Counted from the first letter of the stretch, positions 24,101 through 36,562 are shown. The stretch: 64,000 bases of DNA from Anisus vortex (GCA_949126835.1 OX421497.1:29330742-29394741), one strand, 5' to 3'. The notes: generated by a model not told the origin, from the sequence alone. Program-made: numbers and translations.

Positions 24101-24449
24101 TATACATTAAGGCCTCCAAAAGTAGTTTTTATCTTAATGTTCTACATTGCCTTCACATTATGTCCTGTATTCACAAGCAATGACCGTCGTAATCTGGACC
24201 ATCTCCCAGAAACACCAGCTAGAAAATGGCCTACGAGAATGAAGATTAATGACTCCCCTCCCCCTATCTCTCTTCCTCACAACATCGTCTTAAAGGCCCC
24301 AAAACAACAACTCCTAAGGTCATCGTTCTTGTTTTCTTTCTTATTCACGGCGCTATATCACCAGGAATTAATAATATTATTTGGATTACCCGTATGTCAA
24401 TCTCCCCGTTACGCTCTTAGCACTCTCAACCCACAAACTTAAGTGGAAA

Positions 24450-25000
24450 ACAAGATCAACAACCAAACAACAACCAAACAACAACTAAACAACAACCAAA
24501 CAACAACCAAACAACAACTAAACAACAATTAAACAACAACTAAACAACAACTAAACAACAACTAAACAACAACTAAAAAACAATTAAACAACAACTAAAC
24601 AACAATTAAACAACAACTAAACAACAATTAAACAACAACTAAACAACAATTAAACAACAACTAAACAACAATTAAACAACAACTAAACAACAATTAAACA
24701 ACAACTAAACAACAATTAAACAACAACTAAACAACAATTAAACAACAACTAAACAACAATTAAACAACAACTAAACAACAATTAAACAACAACTAAACAA
24801 CAATTAAACAACAACTAAACAACAATTAAACAACAACTAAACAACAATTAAACAACAACTAAACAACAATTAAACAACAACTAAACAACAATTAAACAAC
24901 AACTAAACAACAATTAAACAACAACTAAACAACAATTAAACAACAACTAAACAACAATTAAACAACAACTAAACAACAACTAAACAACAACTAAACAATA
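24450..25000. repeat. 11-bp array with 22-bp higher-order unit
   Basis: Monomers AACAACAAYTA repeat about 50 times. In the centre the C and T variants alternate strictly (AACAACAATTA then AACAACAACTA), giving a 22-bp dimeric unit. The edges consist of CTA-type and ccAAACAACAA monomers only. The alternation shows that expansion proceeded by dimers after the first variant arose. Confidence 0.97.
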
Positions 25001-25536
25001 ATGGTAATTTTGTGTTGTGTTGTAAATGGAATGCTTTAAATAGAGACATTAGGGAGAAAGAATGTTTTCTTCTTGTTCCCATCTCAAGGTTTCATTTTTA
25101 TTTCATTTTTTTTTCTTTGCCTGTTTCTGTCGCTACAGTAAAAAGTAAGGGTAAAGGAAGGGGGCGGGGCGGGTGATTGATTAGATATTTCCATCTTACA
25201 AAGCAAACAAACAAAAAAACAACTAAAAGCAAAAATTGGAATTTGGGAAAAGTTTTTTTGTGTGTGTGTGCTAGTTTTGCCACACGTGACATTGTATGAA
25301 AATATTTCATAATCTTTAATTGAACGTTGAAGGTGTATTTTGGGGAGTAGAATTAGAGGGCGTGACATAGCACCCCTATACTCCCCTACTCTTGCCCTCT
25401 CCCCCTACCCATACTTGCTCAACTCACCCCGCAAACAGAAAAATCGGGAAAAAAAAACTATGCTAAGAAGACAAAAAACAAAAAAAAATAAACAATGCAT
25501 AACAATAAAACCAAATGGAACAGAGCAAGTACACGG

Positions 25537-26903
25537 CATAAAATAAAATACATAAATAAAATACATAAATAAAATACATAAAATAAAATACATAAATAAA
25601 ATACATAAAATAAAATACAAAAATAAAATACATAAAATAAAATACATAAAATAAAATACATAAATAAAATACATAAAATAAAATACATAAAATAAAATAC
25701 ATTAAATAAAATACATAAATAAAATACATAAAATAAAATACATAAATAAAATACATAAAATAAAATACATAAAAAATACATAAAATAAAATACATAAATA
25801 AAATACATAAAATAAAATACATAAAATAAAATTGGTAAAATAAAATACATAAATAAAATACATACAATAAAATACATAACTAAAATAAATAAATAAAATA
25901 CATAAAATAAAATAGGCAAAATAAAATACATAAATAAAATACATACAATAAAATACATAAATAAAATACATAAATAAAATACATAAAATAAAATAGGTAA
26001 AATAAAATAGGTAAAATAAAATACATAAAATAAAATACATAAATAAAATACATAAAATAAAATAGGTAAAATAAAATACATAAATAAAATACATACAATA
26101 AAATACATATATAAAATACATAAATTAAAATACATAAATAAAATACATAAATAAAATAGGTAAAATAAAATACATAAATAAAATACATAAAATAGAATAC
26201 ATAAATAAAATACATAAATAAAATACATACAATAAAATACATAAAATAAAAAACATAAATAAAATACATACAATAAAATACATAAAATAAAATACATAAA
26301 TAAAATACATAAAATAAAATAAATAAATAAAATACATAAAATAAAATACATAAATAAAATACATAAATAAAATACATACAATAAAATACATAAAATAAAA
26401 TAGATAAATAAAATACATTAATAAAATACTTACAATAAAATACATAAATAAAATACATAAAATAAAATACATAAAATAAAATACATAAAATAAAATACAT
26501 AAAATAAAATACATAAAATAAAATACATAAATAAAATACATAAAATAAAATACATAAATAAAATACATAAAATAAAATACATAAAATAAAAAACATAAAT
26601 AAAATACATAAAATAAAATACATAAATAAAATACATTAATAAAATACTTACAATAAAATACATAAATAAAATACATACAATAAAATACATAAAATAAAAT
26701 ACATAAATAAAATACATAAAATAAAATACATAAATAAAATACATAAATAAAATACATAAATAAAATACATAAAATAAAATACATAAATAAAATACATAAA
26801 ATAAAATGCAAAAAGAAAATACTTAATATAAAATACATAAATAAAATACATAAAATAAAATACATAAATAAAATACATAAAATAAAATGCAAAAAGAAAA
26901 TAC
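25537..26903. repeat. 12/13-bp AT-rich satellite (AAATAAAATACAT), 1.37 kb
   Basis: The array mixes AAATAAAATACAT and AAAATAAAATACAT units, with local variants (TAGGTAAAAT, ACATACAAT, GCAAAAAGAAAATACTTA). It contains only A, T, C and rare G. Minus-strand frames of 100-300 codons (repeats of Cys-Ile-Leu-Phe-Tyr) arise from the absence of stops on that strand and are not genes. Two copies of the block GCAAAAAGAAAATACTTA near 26808 and 26889 show an internal duplication of about 80 bp. Confidence 0.97.
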
Positions 26904-27360
26904 TTAAAGACCAAGTGAAGAGGTTTTTCTCAAAGGAACGAGATTTGGAATAGCCTCATACGGCAGTGACGTATCACAAGGGAAATAAATAAATAAAAAT
27001 AGACGCTATAAATCTATATTTAACCATTTTGTTAAAAATAAGAACCGGGAAAAGATTCAAAACATGTGGCAATAGATTCAAAACACGTGACAATATTCAT
27101 TTTTCCTAGTCGGAATCCTTTATGTTACGTCACTTTCCTATATTGCCGGAAATAAAAACATCTCAAATGGCTACGAGATTTGGAGTAATCTTTCGAAAAA
27201 CACACACATTTAAGTGCAAATATTGAACTAATTACTTAAAATGTATCTTTGATATTTTGTATAAATGTTTTTTTTAACATTCAGATACTGAATACACTAT
27301 TTACTATCAAAATCAAATGTTAACTAAATTTTGATAAAAAGCTCTTCACTTGGTCTTTAA
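26904..27360 (-). mobile_element. TTAA-flanked MITE, copy 2 (457 bp) inside the satellite
   Basis: Inverted relative to copy 1 at 6313. It is bounded by TTAA at 26904-26907 and 27357-27360, with terminal inverted repeats AGACCAAGTGAAGAG. A matching empty site exists 80 bp to the left: 'aaaagaaaatacTTAAtata' at 26811-26830 equals the left and right flanks joined with a single TTAA. This shows directly that insertion duplicated TTAA. No transposase is encoded. Confidence 0.93.
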
Positions 27361-27779
27361 TATAAAATACATACAAATATTAAAGGAAATAAAATCATGA
27401 AATAAAAATCAAAATAGCCACTTGTCAAAACAAGGAATGAAAAAGGCAAGAAAAGAAATGTTGAAGACTTAAGTTACAAACCAAGCACTGAATCTGTGTT
27501 TTTACCTAGTAAATCTGGGTTTTTCTCTTCCCTCACTTGACACTTGTAAAAAAAATGTTGCTCACTCAGGAGGAACTACTGCACTTTCTGTGGAGAGACT
27601 GAGTGCATTCATTACCCCTGCCTGTTTGTGGTGAATTGTGCTAGAGAGATTCCATTAGTCTAATAACAGCTTCATGCAATCTTTCTACAGACGCGTGCTG
27701 ATAGATTATATACATTTAGCGTAGAGCTGGTTACCTTAAATCTATTGTGTCCTGCATTCTGTCTATCCATCGGATTTTT

Positions 27780-28034
27780 TGAATTATTAAATATGTCTAT
27801 TATCTCTCTGCTTGTCTGTCTATCTATCTCTATATCTGTTATCTATCTGTCTCAGTCTAACTATTTATCAGTGTGTATGTCTGTCCATCCGCCCGCTCCC
27901 ACGTCCATCTGCCTGTCTATTTACCAATCTTCTTTATTCTCTCTCTCTTTATGTATATATATATATATATATAATATATATTCATTTGTTATACATTTGT
28001 TTAAAGTTATTATGTTTGCCTTCTCTCTCTCTCT
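27780..28034. repeat. Degenerate CTAT/CTGT, (TA)n and (CT)n tract
   Basis: CTAT/CTGT words at 27790-27930, an alternating TA run at about 27953-27980 and a CT run at 28022-28038, immediately left of the 24-bp array. Confidence 0.85.
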
Positions 28035-28038
28035 CTCT

Positions 28039-28493
28039 CGTAGAATATAAACTAACAAAGACAGTAGAATATAAACTAACAAAGAAAGTAGAATATAAAC
28101 TAACAAAGAAAGTAGAATATAAACTAACAAAGAGAGTAGAATATAAACTAACAAAGAAAGTAGAATATAAACTAACAAAGAAAGTAGAATATAAACTAAC
28201 AAAGAGAGTAGAATATAAACTAACAAAGAAAGTAGAATATAAACTAACAAAGAAAGTAGAATATAAACTAACAAAGAAAGTAGAATATAAACTAACAAAG
28301 AAAGTAGAATATAAACAACAAAGAGAGTAGAATATAAACTAACAAAGAAAGTATAATATAAACTAAAAAGAGAGTAGAATATAAACTAACAAGAGAGTAG
28401 AATATAAACTAACAAGAGAGTAGAATATAAACTAACAAAGAAAGTAAAATATAAACTAACAAAGAGAGTAGAATATAAACTAACAAAGAAATT
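28039..28493. repeat. 24-bp minisatellite, about 19 copies
   Basis: The unit TAGAATATAAACTAACAAAG plus AAAG (AGAG variants) is repeated head to tail, with some shortened units between 28310 and 28430. Because 24 is divisible by three, a plus-strand frame of VEYKLTKK repeats is open. It runs into the CT microsatellite upstream and breaks at the first short unit, so I treat it as fortuitous. Confidence 0.96.
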
Positions 28494-29560
28494 TGCTCGA
28501 ATACAAGAAAAGTGAACACTGGCAATTGTGTTTAATTTGATTAATTACCATCCTGTTTTTCAGTACATTGACCACGTAGAAAGCTAACAACATCCGACAC
28601 ACTTTCCCTAACTACCAGGTCAGTTCCGGCCATTTTACTTGTACCAACAGACCGAGGGAAATGAGCGGGAAAAGAGAATCAAATCTTTTCTTTCTTTCAA
28701 CTGACCTAATTTTTTAGTTGACCTACTTCTAAATCCTGCAGAAATGACTTCTCTAAATCAGTGACACGACTAGATTCCATACTAATGCCACTTCCGCAAG
28801 AAAGCCCCAGTTGTATTAAATTATCTGGCCTCTGGTCATGTTCCACTATTGAACCATTTATTTTATTTAAGGCTTCATTCTCATTAATGCAGTATCTTAA
28901 GTTTTAAGGAACAAAAAACAAAAACAAGCAATTTATATTTTCTTTTCATTTTGAACAATAGGAAAGTAATATTTACTAGAGCTTTCTTTGTCTAGTATTT
29001 CCCAATATTTTTATTCACTGAACCTTTAGATCTATACTTTTAATTTTCTACGTACTAAATTGTGTATCGTTTTTACTAGCACATAAACTATAAGTAGGCT
29101 AACTAATTGCAGATTTGAATTGTAAAATAAGTTTTACATAAAAAAATATGTCCTCATATATAAATTTAAAAAGATACGACTTACCAATAATTTATGATGC
29201 TGTATTTATGACACATGAAACTGTTTCTTGATAACTTAAGACAAAAATCTGATCTTAAGATTGTGGAATTTCTTTTTCTGTTTGCTAGCCCATAATAATG
29301 TTGTTTTTGTGGGCCATTACTGGGCTCGCTATCTGTCACGTGGGAAACTCTGCCTAGTACTATTCGACATGCTTTTAGCATGATAATATGTTTATTTTGA
29401 GCCAAAGTGCACTCTGAGATAGATTATACATATACACATCCATTTAATCGCCGTTTGTTTTTGTTTTTTCCCACAAATTGAAACATATCAGTAGTAAAAA
29501 AAAAAATGTCAGGAGGGGCCTGCCCCCCCCCCTCCCAGTAGGATATATGCATGGATAGAT
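28494..29560. other. Stretch without recognised gene
   Basis: Mixed AT-rich DNA. The segment 28545-28700 is a little GC-richer and has a TTTTTCAG acceptor-like site, but the following frame closes within a few codons. Nothing callable. Confidence 0.45.
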
Positions 29561-29574
29561 TGGTAATTATATAC

Positions 29575-29785
29575 ATAGATAGCTGTATGGCTAGGTGGAG
29601 ATTTGTATGAAATATATTTGTGAATTAATGTATACTTTTATGGATAGATGGATAATTGTATGGATAGATGGATAATTTTATAATTGTATACATATAGATT
29701 ATTGCATGGATAGATGGATAATTGTATGGATAGATGGATAATTGTATGGCTAGAAGGATTTCTGTATGGATAGATATATATTTCA
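29575..29785. repeat. Degenerate TGGATAGATGGATAATTGTA repeat
   Basis: About seven irregular copies of a GGATAGATGGATAATTGTAT word. The units vary in length and sequence. Confidence 0.85.
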
Positions 29786-30404
29786 CTTGTTTGAAAGACA
29801 ATAAAACTAAAGATAAAAAATAAGCGAAAACTCTCTTTTGAGTTTAGACAAACAAATTAAATCGACTTTTTCTTTTAAACCGGACACCTTGGAAATAATT
29901 ATCCAACGCTGTTTCTCTAGACCTTCTTGTGGCTTGTGTGTTCTATTTTTTCATATGGCGCTCACCTATAAGCTTTTGTTTACATTACATATTACTGGTG
30001 AGTGACGATATTATAATACTCACAGAAAAAAACATTGAATTGGATTTGTACAATTCCATCCCTTAATGTTCGGTGCGGCAGAACAAGTAGTTTTTCTATT
30101 ATTATGTAATTCAAATCTGATATAACACATTCAGAAACAAATTGTAATGAACAATAATGAACAACTAGGTTCTTTATAAATACAAATTTAGTCACCAAAG
30201 ATTACTTTAAGAACGAAGATTTAAAAAACAAAGTATTAATAATAGATCTACACAAAAACTTTAAAGTTTAACTTTGAAATTCAAAACTAAATGAAAGTCC
30301 AAGTTTTAACGCCGCGCTCGGAATTTCGGGTATTTCCGCAGTTCCCCTTAATACACTTTACTGCAGTGGAATATACAAAATCTAAACAAATCTCAAACCA
30401 CAGA

Positions 30405-30472
30405 TACGTGTAGGACACAATAATCTTATGTATAGAAGGAGCGTCTTTAACATGCAAGATAAGAAAAAATAA
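30405..30472 (+). mobile_element. LINE 3' tail
   Basis: 'gtgtaggacacaataatctt', 'atgtatagaaggagcgtctt' and 'aacatgcaagataag' form the family 3' end only. It lies directly left of the paired dispersed repeat starting near 30480. Confidence 0.7.
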
Positions 30473-30479
30473 AAAAAAC

Positions 30480-30880
30480 TAACCCATAAAAACAAAGGTT
30501 TTAATATACTCCCTTTCTTTGTAAACAAAATTAATATTTAATTTATATTTTGATAGATTAAAATAAATATAAGTGATATCATACCTTATGAATTTCCACA
30601 CTAAAATTTTGCGCATCTTTTTTTTTTCTAGCTTTGGCCCTCAAAAAAACATAAAAAGATGGACCGGTATTTTCAACGTGAAACCAAACCATAGACCAGT
30701 TATCTATAAAGTGTTTGTTAAATTAAAAAAAAAAATCATAATTATAAGCTTAGTATAATTAAGTTTTTTAAACTGAAAATTTTATTGAATGTTTCGTAAG
30801 TCGCCATAAGTTTCGGCTCGATTGGACGACGGGAAATGGTCGCAAAATCGCTGCAAAGTTTTACACGCAAACAACCTAGA
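30480..30880 (+). repeat. Unclassified dispersed repeat, copy 1
   Basis: About 400 bp that match, in inverted orientation, 62850-63240. Shared blocks in order are 'aacccataaaaacaaagg', 'atactccctttctttg', 'ttatattttgatagattaaa', 'taagtgatatcatacctta', 'gaatttccacactaaaattt', 'gctttggccc' and 'gctcgattggacgacgggaa', then 'gctgcaaagttttacac'. It has no open frame beyond about 80 codons. Class unknown. A much more diverged scrap of the 'cacttcccgtc' block is visible near 32815. Confidence 0.8.
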
Positions 30881-31440
30881 TAGACAGTTCGAGTTAATAG
30901 AAAGGGAGTAAAAAGAAGCGAATAATATCATAACAATAAAAGAAACGAATAACATCGTAGCAATGAAAGAACCAAATAACATCATAACAATGAAAGAAAT
31001 ATACATCTCATTCTTAATCTGCACAAATTACTAGACCTTAAATAATAAGTTTATTATATTATTATTATAGTACCCTCTTATTGTTCAGATTATACTGTGT
31101 CTCTAACGTAATAGAAGTATAAGCATTGATATAAGGTTGAAACAGCTTTAGCCTAAAGCGAATCCTTCGATAAAAATGTGCGGATGGTGAACGCTTTGAT
31201 GTATCTATGTGATCATGATTGATTAACGATGAAGACTTAAAAAAAATATATTGTTTATTTGGTTTGGGATTAAAAGTAAGAGTTATATTTATTTACTTCT
31301 GGTACTGCATTTACCACGACGCGGAATTTACGATTTCTTGTCGCAGTAAATCATGGCCACTGGTTATAAATAACTCAAGAGATGTACACAAACACACACA
31401 TACACCTTCTCGTATTTCTTAGTCAATGATGAGATCGTAA

Positions 31441-31800
31441 TAATATGCGTTTACAGCTGTGTATATCCAGCTCTGATGGGTATCTGACAGTAGTTTAGCG
31501 TTTACAGCTGTGTATATCCAGCTCTGATGGGTATCTGACAGTAGTTTAGCGTGTACAGCTGTGTATATCCAGCTCTGATGGGTATCTGACAGTAGTTTAG
31601 CGTTTACAGCTGTGTATATCCAGCTCTGATGGGTATCTGACAGTAGTTTAGCGTTTACAGCTGTGTATATCCAGCTCTGATAGGTATCTGACAGTAGTTT
31701 AGCGTGTACAGCTGTGTATATCCAGCTCTGATGGGTATCTGACAGTAGTTTAGCGTTTACAGCTGTGTATATCCAGCTCTGATGGGTATCTGACAGTGGT
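31441..31800. repeat. 51-bp minisatellite, 7 copies
   Basis: The unit TTTAGCGTTTACAGCTGTGT plus ATATCCAGCTCTGATGGGTA plus TCTGACAGTAG is repeated seven times with only a few substitutions (GTTTAC/GTGTAC, GATGGG/GATAGG). Since 51 is divisible by three, the minus strand stays open for 139 codons (31419-31838) with a 17-residue repeat (LLSDTHQSWIYTAVNAK-like). The base changes do not favour synonymous sites by eye, and no flanking gene structure is seen. Confidence 0.96.
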
Positions 31801-32091
31801 TTGCAATAAGTAAGTCGGCGGAACATTCTGCATGACACAAAATCCCATAATTTTATGCCGCGGCAAAAAACAACAACAACAAAAGAACAACTTCTGAACG
31901 CTGCTACACTTGTGCCATAGATCAGATTGTTCTTACTTACTTATATGTTCCCCAATGGCATTTGCTAACTGGATGGGTTGACTGAAAGAGTTAGAAAAAC
32001 AAGGTGTTAACCATCTGTGAACACTTATCAAACGCAAAACAAGATTCAAACAACTGACACACATGTTTCTTCCATTTTACGTCTCTACATT

Positions 32092-32215
32092 GGGCACAGT
32101 GGCCGAGCGACAGAGCGTTCGACTGGTGCACCGAAGGTCCTGGTTTCGAGTCCTGTTTAAGGCTAGGATTTATTCCAGGGTCTGGAGGGCATCACTGAGT
32201 CCATCCAATCTCTAT
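32092..32215 (+). mobile_element. tRNA-derived SINE, 5' half
   Basis: GGGCACAGTGGCCGAGCGAC (A box region), 'cagagcgttcgactggtgca', B box GTTTCGAGTCC, then 'aggctaggatttattccagg' and 'tgagtccatccaatct'. The 3' body is missing: the copy stops about 120 bp in. Confidence 0.85.
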
Positions 32216-33955
32216 ATACTAAGTTCACAGTGAATATTTTAAACAAAACGAAACGCACTTTTAGTCAAATTTATTTTTAACACGTAAAATAACTGTTTAA
32301 AAAAGATCTCAAATGAATTCAATTCCATCCCATCATTTTCCAAAAACAACAACTTTAAAAAAGAAATAACAAACAGCAAAAACTACAACATGCATTAAAA
32401 AAACACACGACTTATAGAAAAATAAATAAATCAGGAGATAGGGTTTTTAAAGTACACATAACTATACTTATCTCCCCCTCTTTTTTTACATTTACTTGGT
32501 CTTACGCCAATAAAAAGTCAGTAATCAAAGTTTTAATGTTAGAAATAGTCTAATAGTCTATAGTCTAAAACATTATTTACTTTCAACAGCCAAAAAAAAA
32601 GAGTTTATTTCGCCCACCTAAGCATTATTGTTTATTTTTCCGTTTAAATAAAGTATGTTAACTTGGCAGCAGTATACTATTCCGCTGTAAATATGTATAA
32701 AAAAAAACAACAACTACTATATTTTAACATTCTTTATAGTGACTTGGCACATCTTTCTGGCTGGCTGGCTATATTTATATAGCGACCCGACCTTCGGAAA
32801 ACTAATTGAACCACTTCCCGTCATCGTATCAATCTAAAGCTGGCACATAAACGTTAAGCCTTGGGCAATGTTATCTATCCAATTTTCAGCTTCCTACACA
32901 ACCTACACATATTAGACTTTAAGTGTGCATTGGCAAATCCCTATTGAAACTTCTTTCATGTGTTTACTGCGCTATATTTTTTATTGTAAGTAGTAGAAAA
33001 AGGCCTAATCTTCTTCGAAGGCTAATGCATAAGAATAAATGCATAAGAAAAAACAAAATATTATTTTAACTATAAGTTACTTCGTGCGAACTTACTTTTC
33101 ATTCAGCGTTTTTTTTAATGCACAATTTTTCATTTTTTTTAATAAAAAAAAAATATACGTTTTTGTAAATTGAATTTTAACAGTTTATCAGTCTGTATTC
33201 TATATGAAAAGAAACGTGATTTAGCTTGATCTGTTTTCCATGAGATCAGTTGTTGTTTTTTTCATTACAAATACTTAAAAACGTAAAAAAAAAAAAACAC
33301 AAACACACACTACGTCGTACAGAGTCGGATTGCTTCCCTTTTACATTATTACTTCTCTTCTCATTCTTTACTTTTCTTCTTTAGATCTGCTTTATGGGTA
33401 TACCCATAGTTCAACATTTAACAAGTGGCTGTGTGGCTTGTGTGGTTGGGGATAAGTGAGTGGGGAGGGGGCAGCACCTGGGTACAGAAATATTTCCGAA
33501 ATGAAAAGTAATCAGTGCTTTAACTTGAACCGAGTTTCGCGTGGCCTCTGGCACCTTCACCTTGTACAGTTCTGTAAGTCTTAATGTATGAGCAATGTGA
33601 AAAGTTATACCTGAACTAATGTTGCGTCTCGTGGGTACGTGTGGTGCAAAGTTAGAGAAATGTGCACACATTAGTGTGAAGCTTAAAAAGTTATCTCGTG
33701 GTGAGCTTTTACTGATTTCTGTATAGTGCATGGACATAAAATAAACGGCAATATCAGACGTGTGGTACGATAAAGATATAATTTCACCTGTTCGAGGTGT
33801 GATGTTTCAATTTATGATGTGCGGAACGATCTCTTTCATTAGATTGAAAAATGTGTACAGATAGCCTACAAACAAATATATATTTTTTTTTGTAGATAAA
33901 AAATGACATACCTTAATGTGATGACATACATACTTTCATACACACAGACAAACAG
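32216..33955. other. Stretch without recognised gene
   Basis: AT-rich with several A runs. A minus-strand frame of 108 codons (33411-33737) has mixed composition and lies outside the repeats I recognise. It shows no domain, signal peptide or flanking splice sites. I leave it uncalled. Confidence 0.45.
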
Positions 33956-34005
33956 ATAGATATATATATATAGAGAGAGAAAGAGAGTGAGAGAGAGAGA
34001 TAGAA
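33956..34005. repeat. (TA)n/(GA)n microsatellite
   Basis: A TAGATATATATATATAG run followed by GAGA. Confidence 0.9.
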
Positions 34006-34774
34006 GTATAATATAAATTGATGAGGGATAAATAGATATATAGGTAGACTAATATATGCTGCACTTAATTCTTTTGTAAGTTCTTTGTTTTCTTGTCCAT
34101 GTGAAAACTACTAAGCACTTATCTTATCTTGTATTATATCAAAGCTTACCATCATTCGTAAAAATGATATACCGAATCTTTCTCGTTGCTATGGAAACCG
34201 TTCTGCTTTACCCCACGTTTTCATTGAAGCATTCTGCCACGTTCCCGCCAGGCTGTTTTAAATGTTGTTGTTTATATTTATTTGTTTAACTCCAAGACCC
34301 AGGCCAAGTACCATAAAGGAATGTAGTGATCTGTTATTGTCAATTGCATGGTCGTAGACCTGAATTTGTCCACGTTATTTTGTTTTCCCATCCATATCTA
34401 TACGCTTCATATATATTTAAGCCTCAGCTAATGCATGTGTTGTTGATCTCTCAGTGAACTCTCATGTCAATAGTGGCAGGTGTGTCTCTTGCGCTGACTT
34501 TCCATCTTCTTCTTCTTGTTTATCCTGTGTTGGGTTTCGCGGCTAGTAAAATCTCTTGTTGATCCATCCATTTCTTTCTTTCGAGCTGGAAATGATAAGA
34601 AGATTATGTGGAGAGAACTATTTCCCCGCGTTTTCCATTGTTGGAAATGTAGCTGACTAATTCCAGTCCCAGAATTCAATACAAATCCCGAAATCCTGAA
34701 AAAGGTCATTGACCTCCACTGTACATAAAAGGAAAAAAAACAACTTGTTCCATTCAGACTATAGACTACGATGC

Positions 34775-34985
34775 TCCGTGCCACCAGCTTTCAATAGTTT
34801 CCGTGGCCACGACCTACAAAGTGAATTTGTGTCCCCCACAATGCCTAGTTCGCCTTTAATTTGTCTACCTTTAGGTAAACTGCAGTTCTGGGCAGTCTCA
34901 AACACAGGGAAAAGTAGTCCTGACCTTTCGTTATCTGAATTCGAACCCAAGAACGTAGTGATTGCATTTAGACCGCGCTGCAGCT
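34775..34985 (-). mobile_element. Diverged tRNA-derived SINE
   Basis: In reverse complement the element shows a B-box-like GGGTTCGAATTC (plus-strand GAATTCGAACCC, 34938-34949), then 'gaactaggcattgtggggga' and 'gtggccacggaaac', in the same order as the 3' body of other SINE copies. Divergence is considerably greater than at 13459 or 22152, suggesting an older insertion or a subfamily. Confidence 0.6.
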
Positions 34986-36345
34986 AAACATACACACTAA
35001 AAAAAACACAGCAAACATTAAGATCAACGACAACTATGAAGAACATGAACATTTTGTAAGGATCTAATAAAGGTGCCATCAGTTGTTATCTATTCATTAA
35101 AAGTTATATAACAGCTTACAATAATGTGTGCCATTGTTCTCCATACCATTCGCTATTGCTTAGACTTTAGACTATTATCTTTTATTATGAAACCCAATGA
35201 GACAGTTGCAGGAAAACACAAGTAAACCATTCTGGCATTCCATGCATTACAGCCAATTGTATTACAATACTAATGGGGAATGTTGATTGGTTGGTTGAGG
35301 ATTGCAAGAACATGTCAACGTTTCAGGAGAAGTCAATCTGGTTTTTCTATTTCTAACAAAAGTTTAGCTTTACAGTAGGCCAGATTACAGACAAAGTCAT
35401 CTTTCACTAAAATACTTTGACAAATCTATAATTTCATTGTCTAAAGAAATACGATTTAAATTTTGTCTGTTAAATGTATAGTTTCTCTGTTAGTTTGTAA
35501 AGACTATATAGTTAAACAGTAGATTTACAAAGTTGCTGAACCAAAAACGAGTCTGAATATTTTGTCTAAATTGGTCTCATTAATATTCTTTTTTTAAAAA
35601 AAAAGGATTTACTTCAGTATATATTTTAACGAAATAGACTAATTTGTTTATTATATTTTTTTTCGCGGCGGAAAAAAAAAGTTTTGTTTAAGGTTTCATT
35701 TTATCTCGTACTAAGAAAAAAACCTTTGATGTTTGAAACCATAACCCACAAAACGTTTAACATTTTTTAAAGAAGGTTTACAAATATGTTGTGGAAATAA
35801 ATCTAAAGAGAAGTTTTAAACGTTTAGTGAAATGAGATTATTTTAGCAAAATGAAAGCACAGCCAGGGTGAATGTAAATATGTAAAAAAAAACAAAAAAA
35901 AAACATCCTTCATCAGTTTATGATCAAGTCAGTCAAGAGTCAAAGAAAATAAAGAAATCAGCCTGAATGACTATTTCACCACCAGACCGATTGTCAATAT
36001 TCCTTTCAAGAAATTACTTTTAAAAATAATGGAGCCACAGAAGGACCGACTTTTTTTTACTCAACTTTTAAAATTTGGTTTTAAACACTGAGACACAAGA
36101 ATACAAGGCAAACAACATTTAAAAACACAATCATTAAAATTAAGATACTTTCAGAATTAAATTGAGAAAAACAAACACACACCAAAACAACAACAACTCA
36201 ATAATAATGATGTAATATATATGTTTTTTTTAGAAATACAAGATTATTTTTACTTTTCCTACTTTGATAAAGCTACTATTGCAAATCAAACTCCAAAATT
36301 ACACAGGCGACTAGTTAAACGTGGGTAAGCTGTTGTCTATGTAAG
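34986..36345. other. Stretch without recognised gene
   Basis: AT-rich with many A/T homopolymers and no frame of interest. Confidence 0.5.
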
Positions 36346-36562
36346 CAGGTAACTCTAATACTTATACATGATTTATATAAGTACTCTTTCTTCACGAGTG
36401 GCATTCGAGCATGGAATGGGTTTCCTGAACAAACCAGGAAAACCAGTAACTTAAGATCATTTAAAACATTCATAAAAATGCAAGACTAGACTAAAACCAC
36501 GAATGAGCGTAGGACGCAATAATCTTCTTTATAGAAGGAGCGTCTGTAATGTATAAGATGAG
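36346..36562 (+). mobile_element. LINE 3' end with RT C-terminal block
   Basis: One uninterrupted frame reads SFFTSGIRAWNGFPEQ and continues through a SNLRSFKTFIKMQD block to a TAG stop near 36489. This is the C-terminal motif of LINE ORF2 proteins (F-F-x-x-x-I-R-x-W-N-x-L/F-P). The 3' UTR follows: 'gagcgtaggacgcaataatc', 'ttctttatagaaggagcgtc' and 'tgtaatgtataagatgag'. All upstream RT and endonuclease sequence is absent, the usual outcome of incomplete target-primed reverse transcription. Confidence 0.88.

Noticed and set aside
24450..25000. Possible CRISPR-like array
   Set aside because: The units are contiguous short tandem repeats without unique spacers, and the DNA is eukaryotic. The same applies to the 44-, 50- and 51-bp arrays.
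25405..26914. Minus-strand frames up to 307 codons rich in Tyr, Phe, Ile, Leu and Cys resembling membrane proteins
   Set aside because: Produced by the AAATAAAATACAT array, open in several frames, with unit-by-unit repetition and no start context or splice sites.
33411..33737. 108-codon minus frame
   Set aside because: Mixed composition but no motif, signal peptide or splice context; length is not extreme for a 64-kb window.
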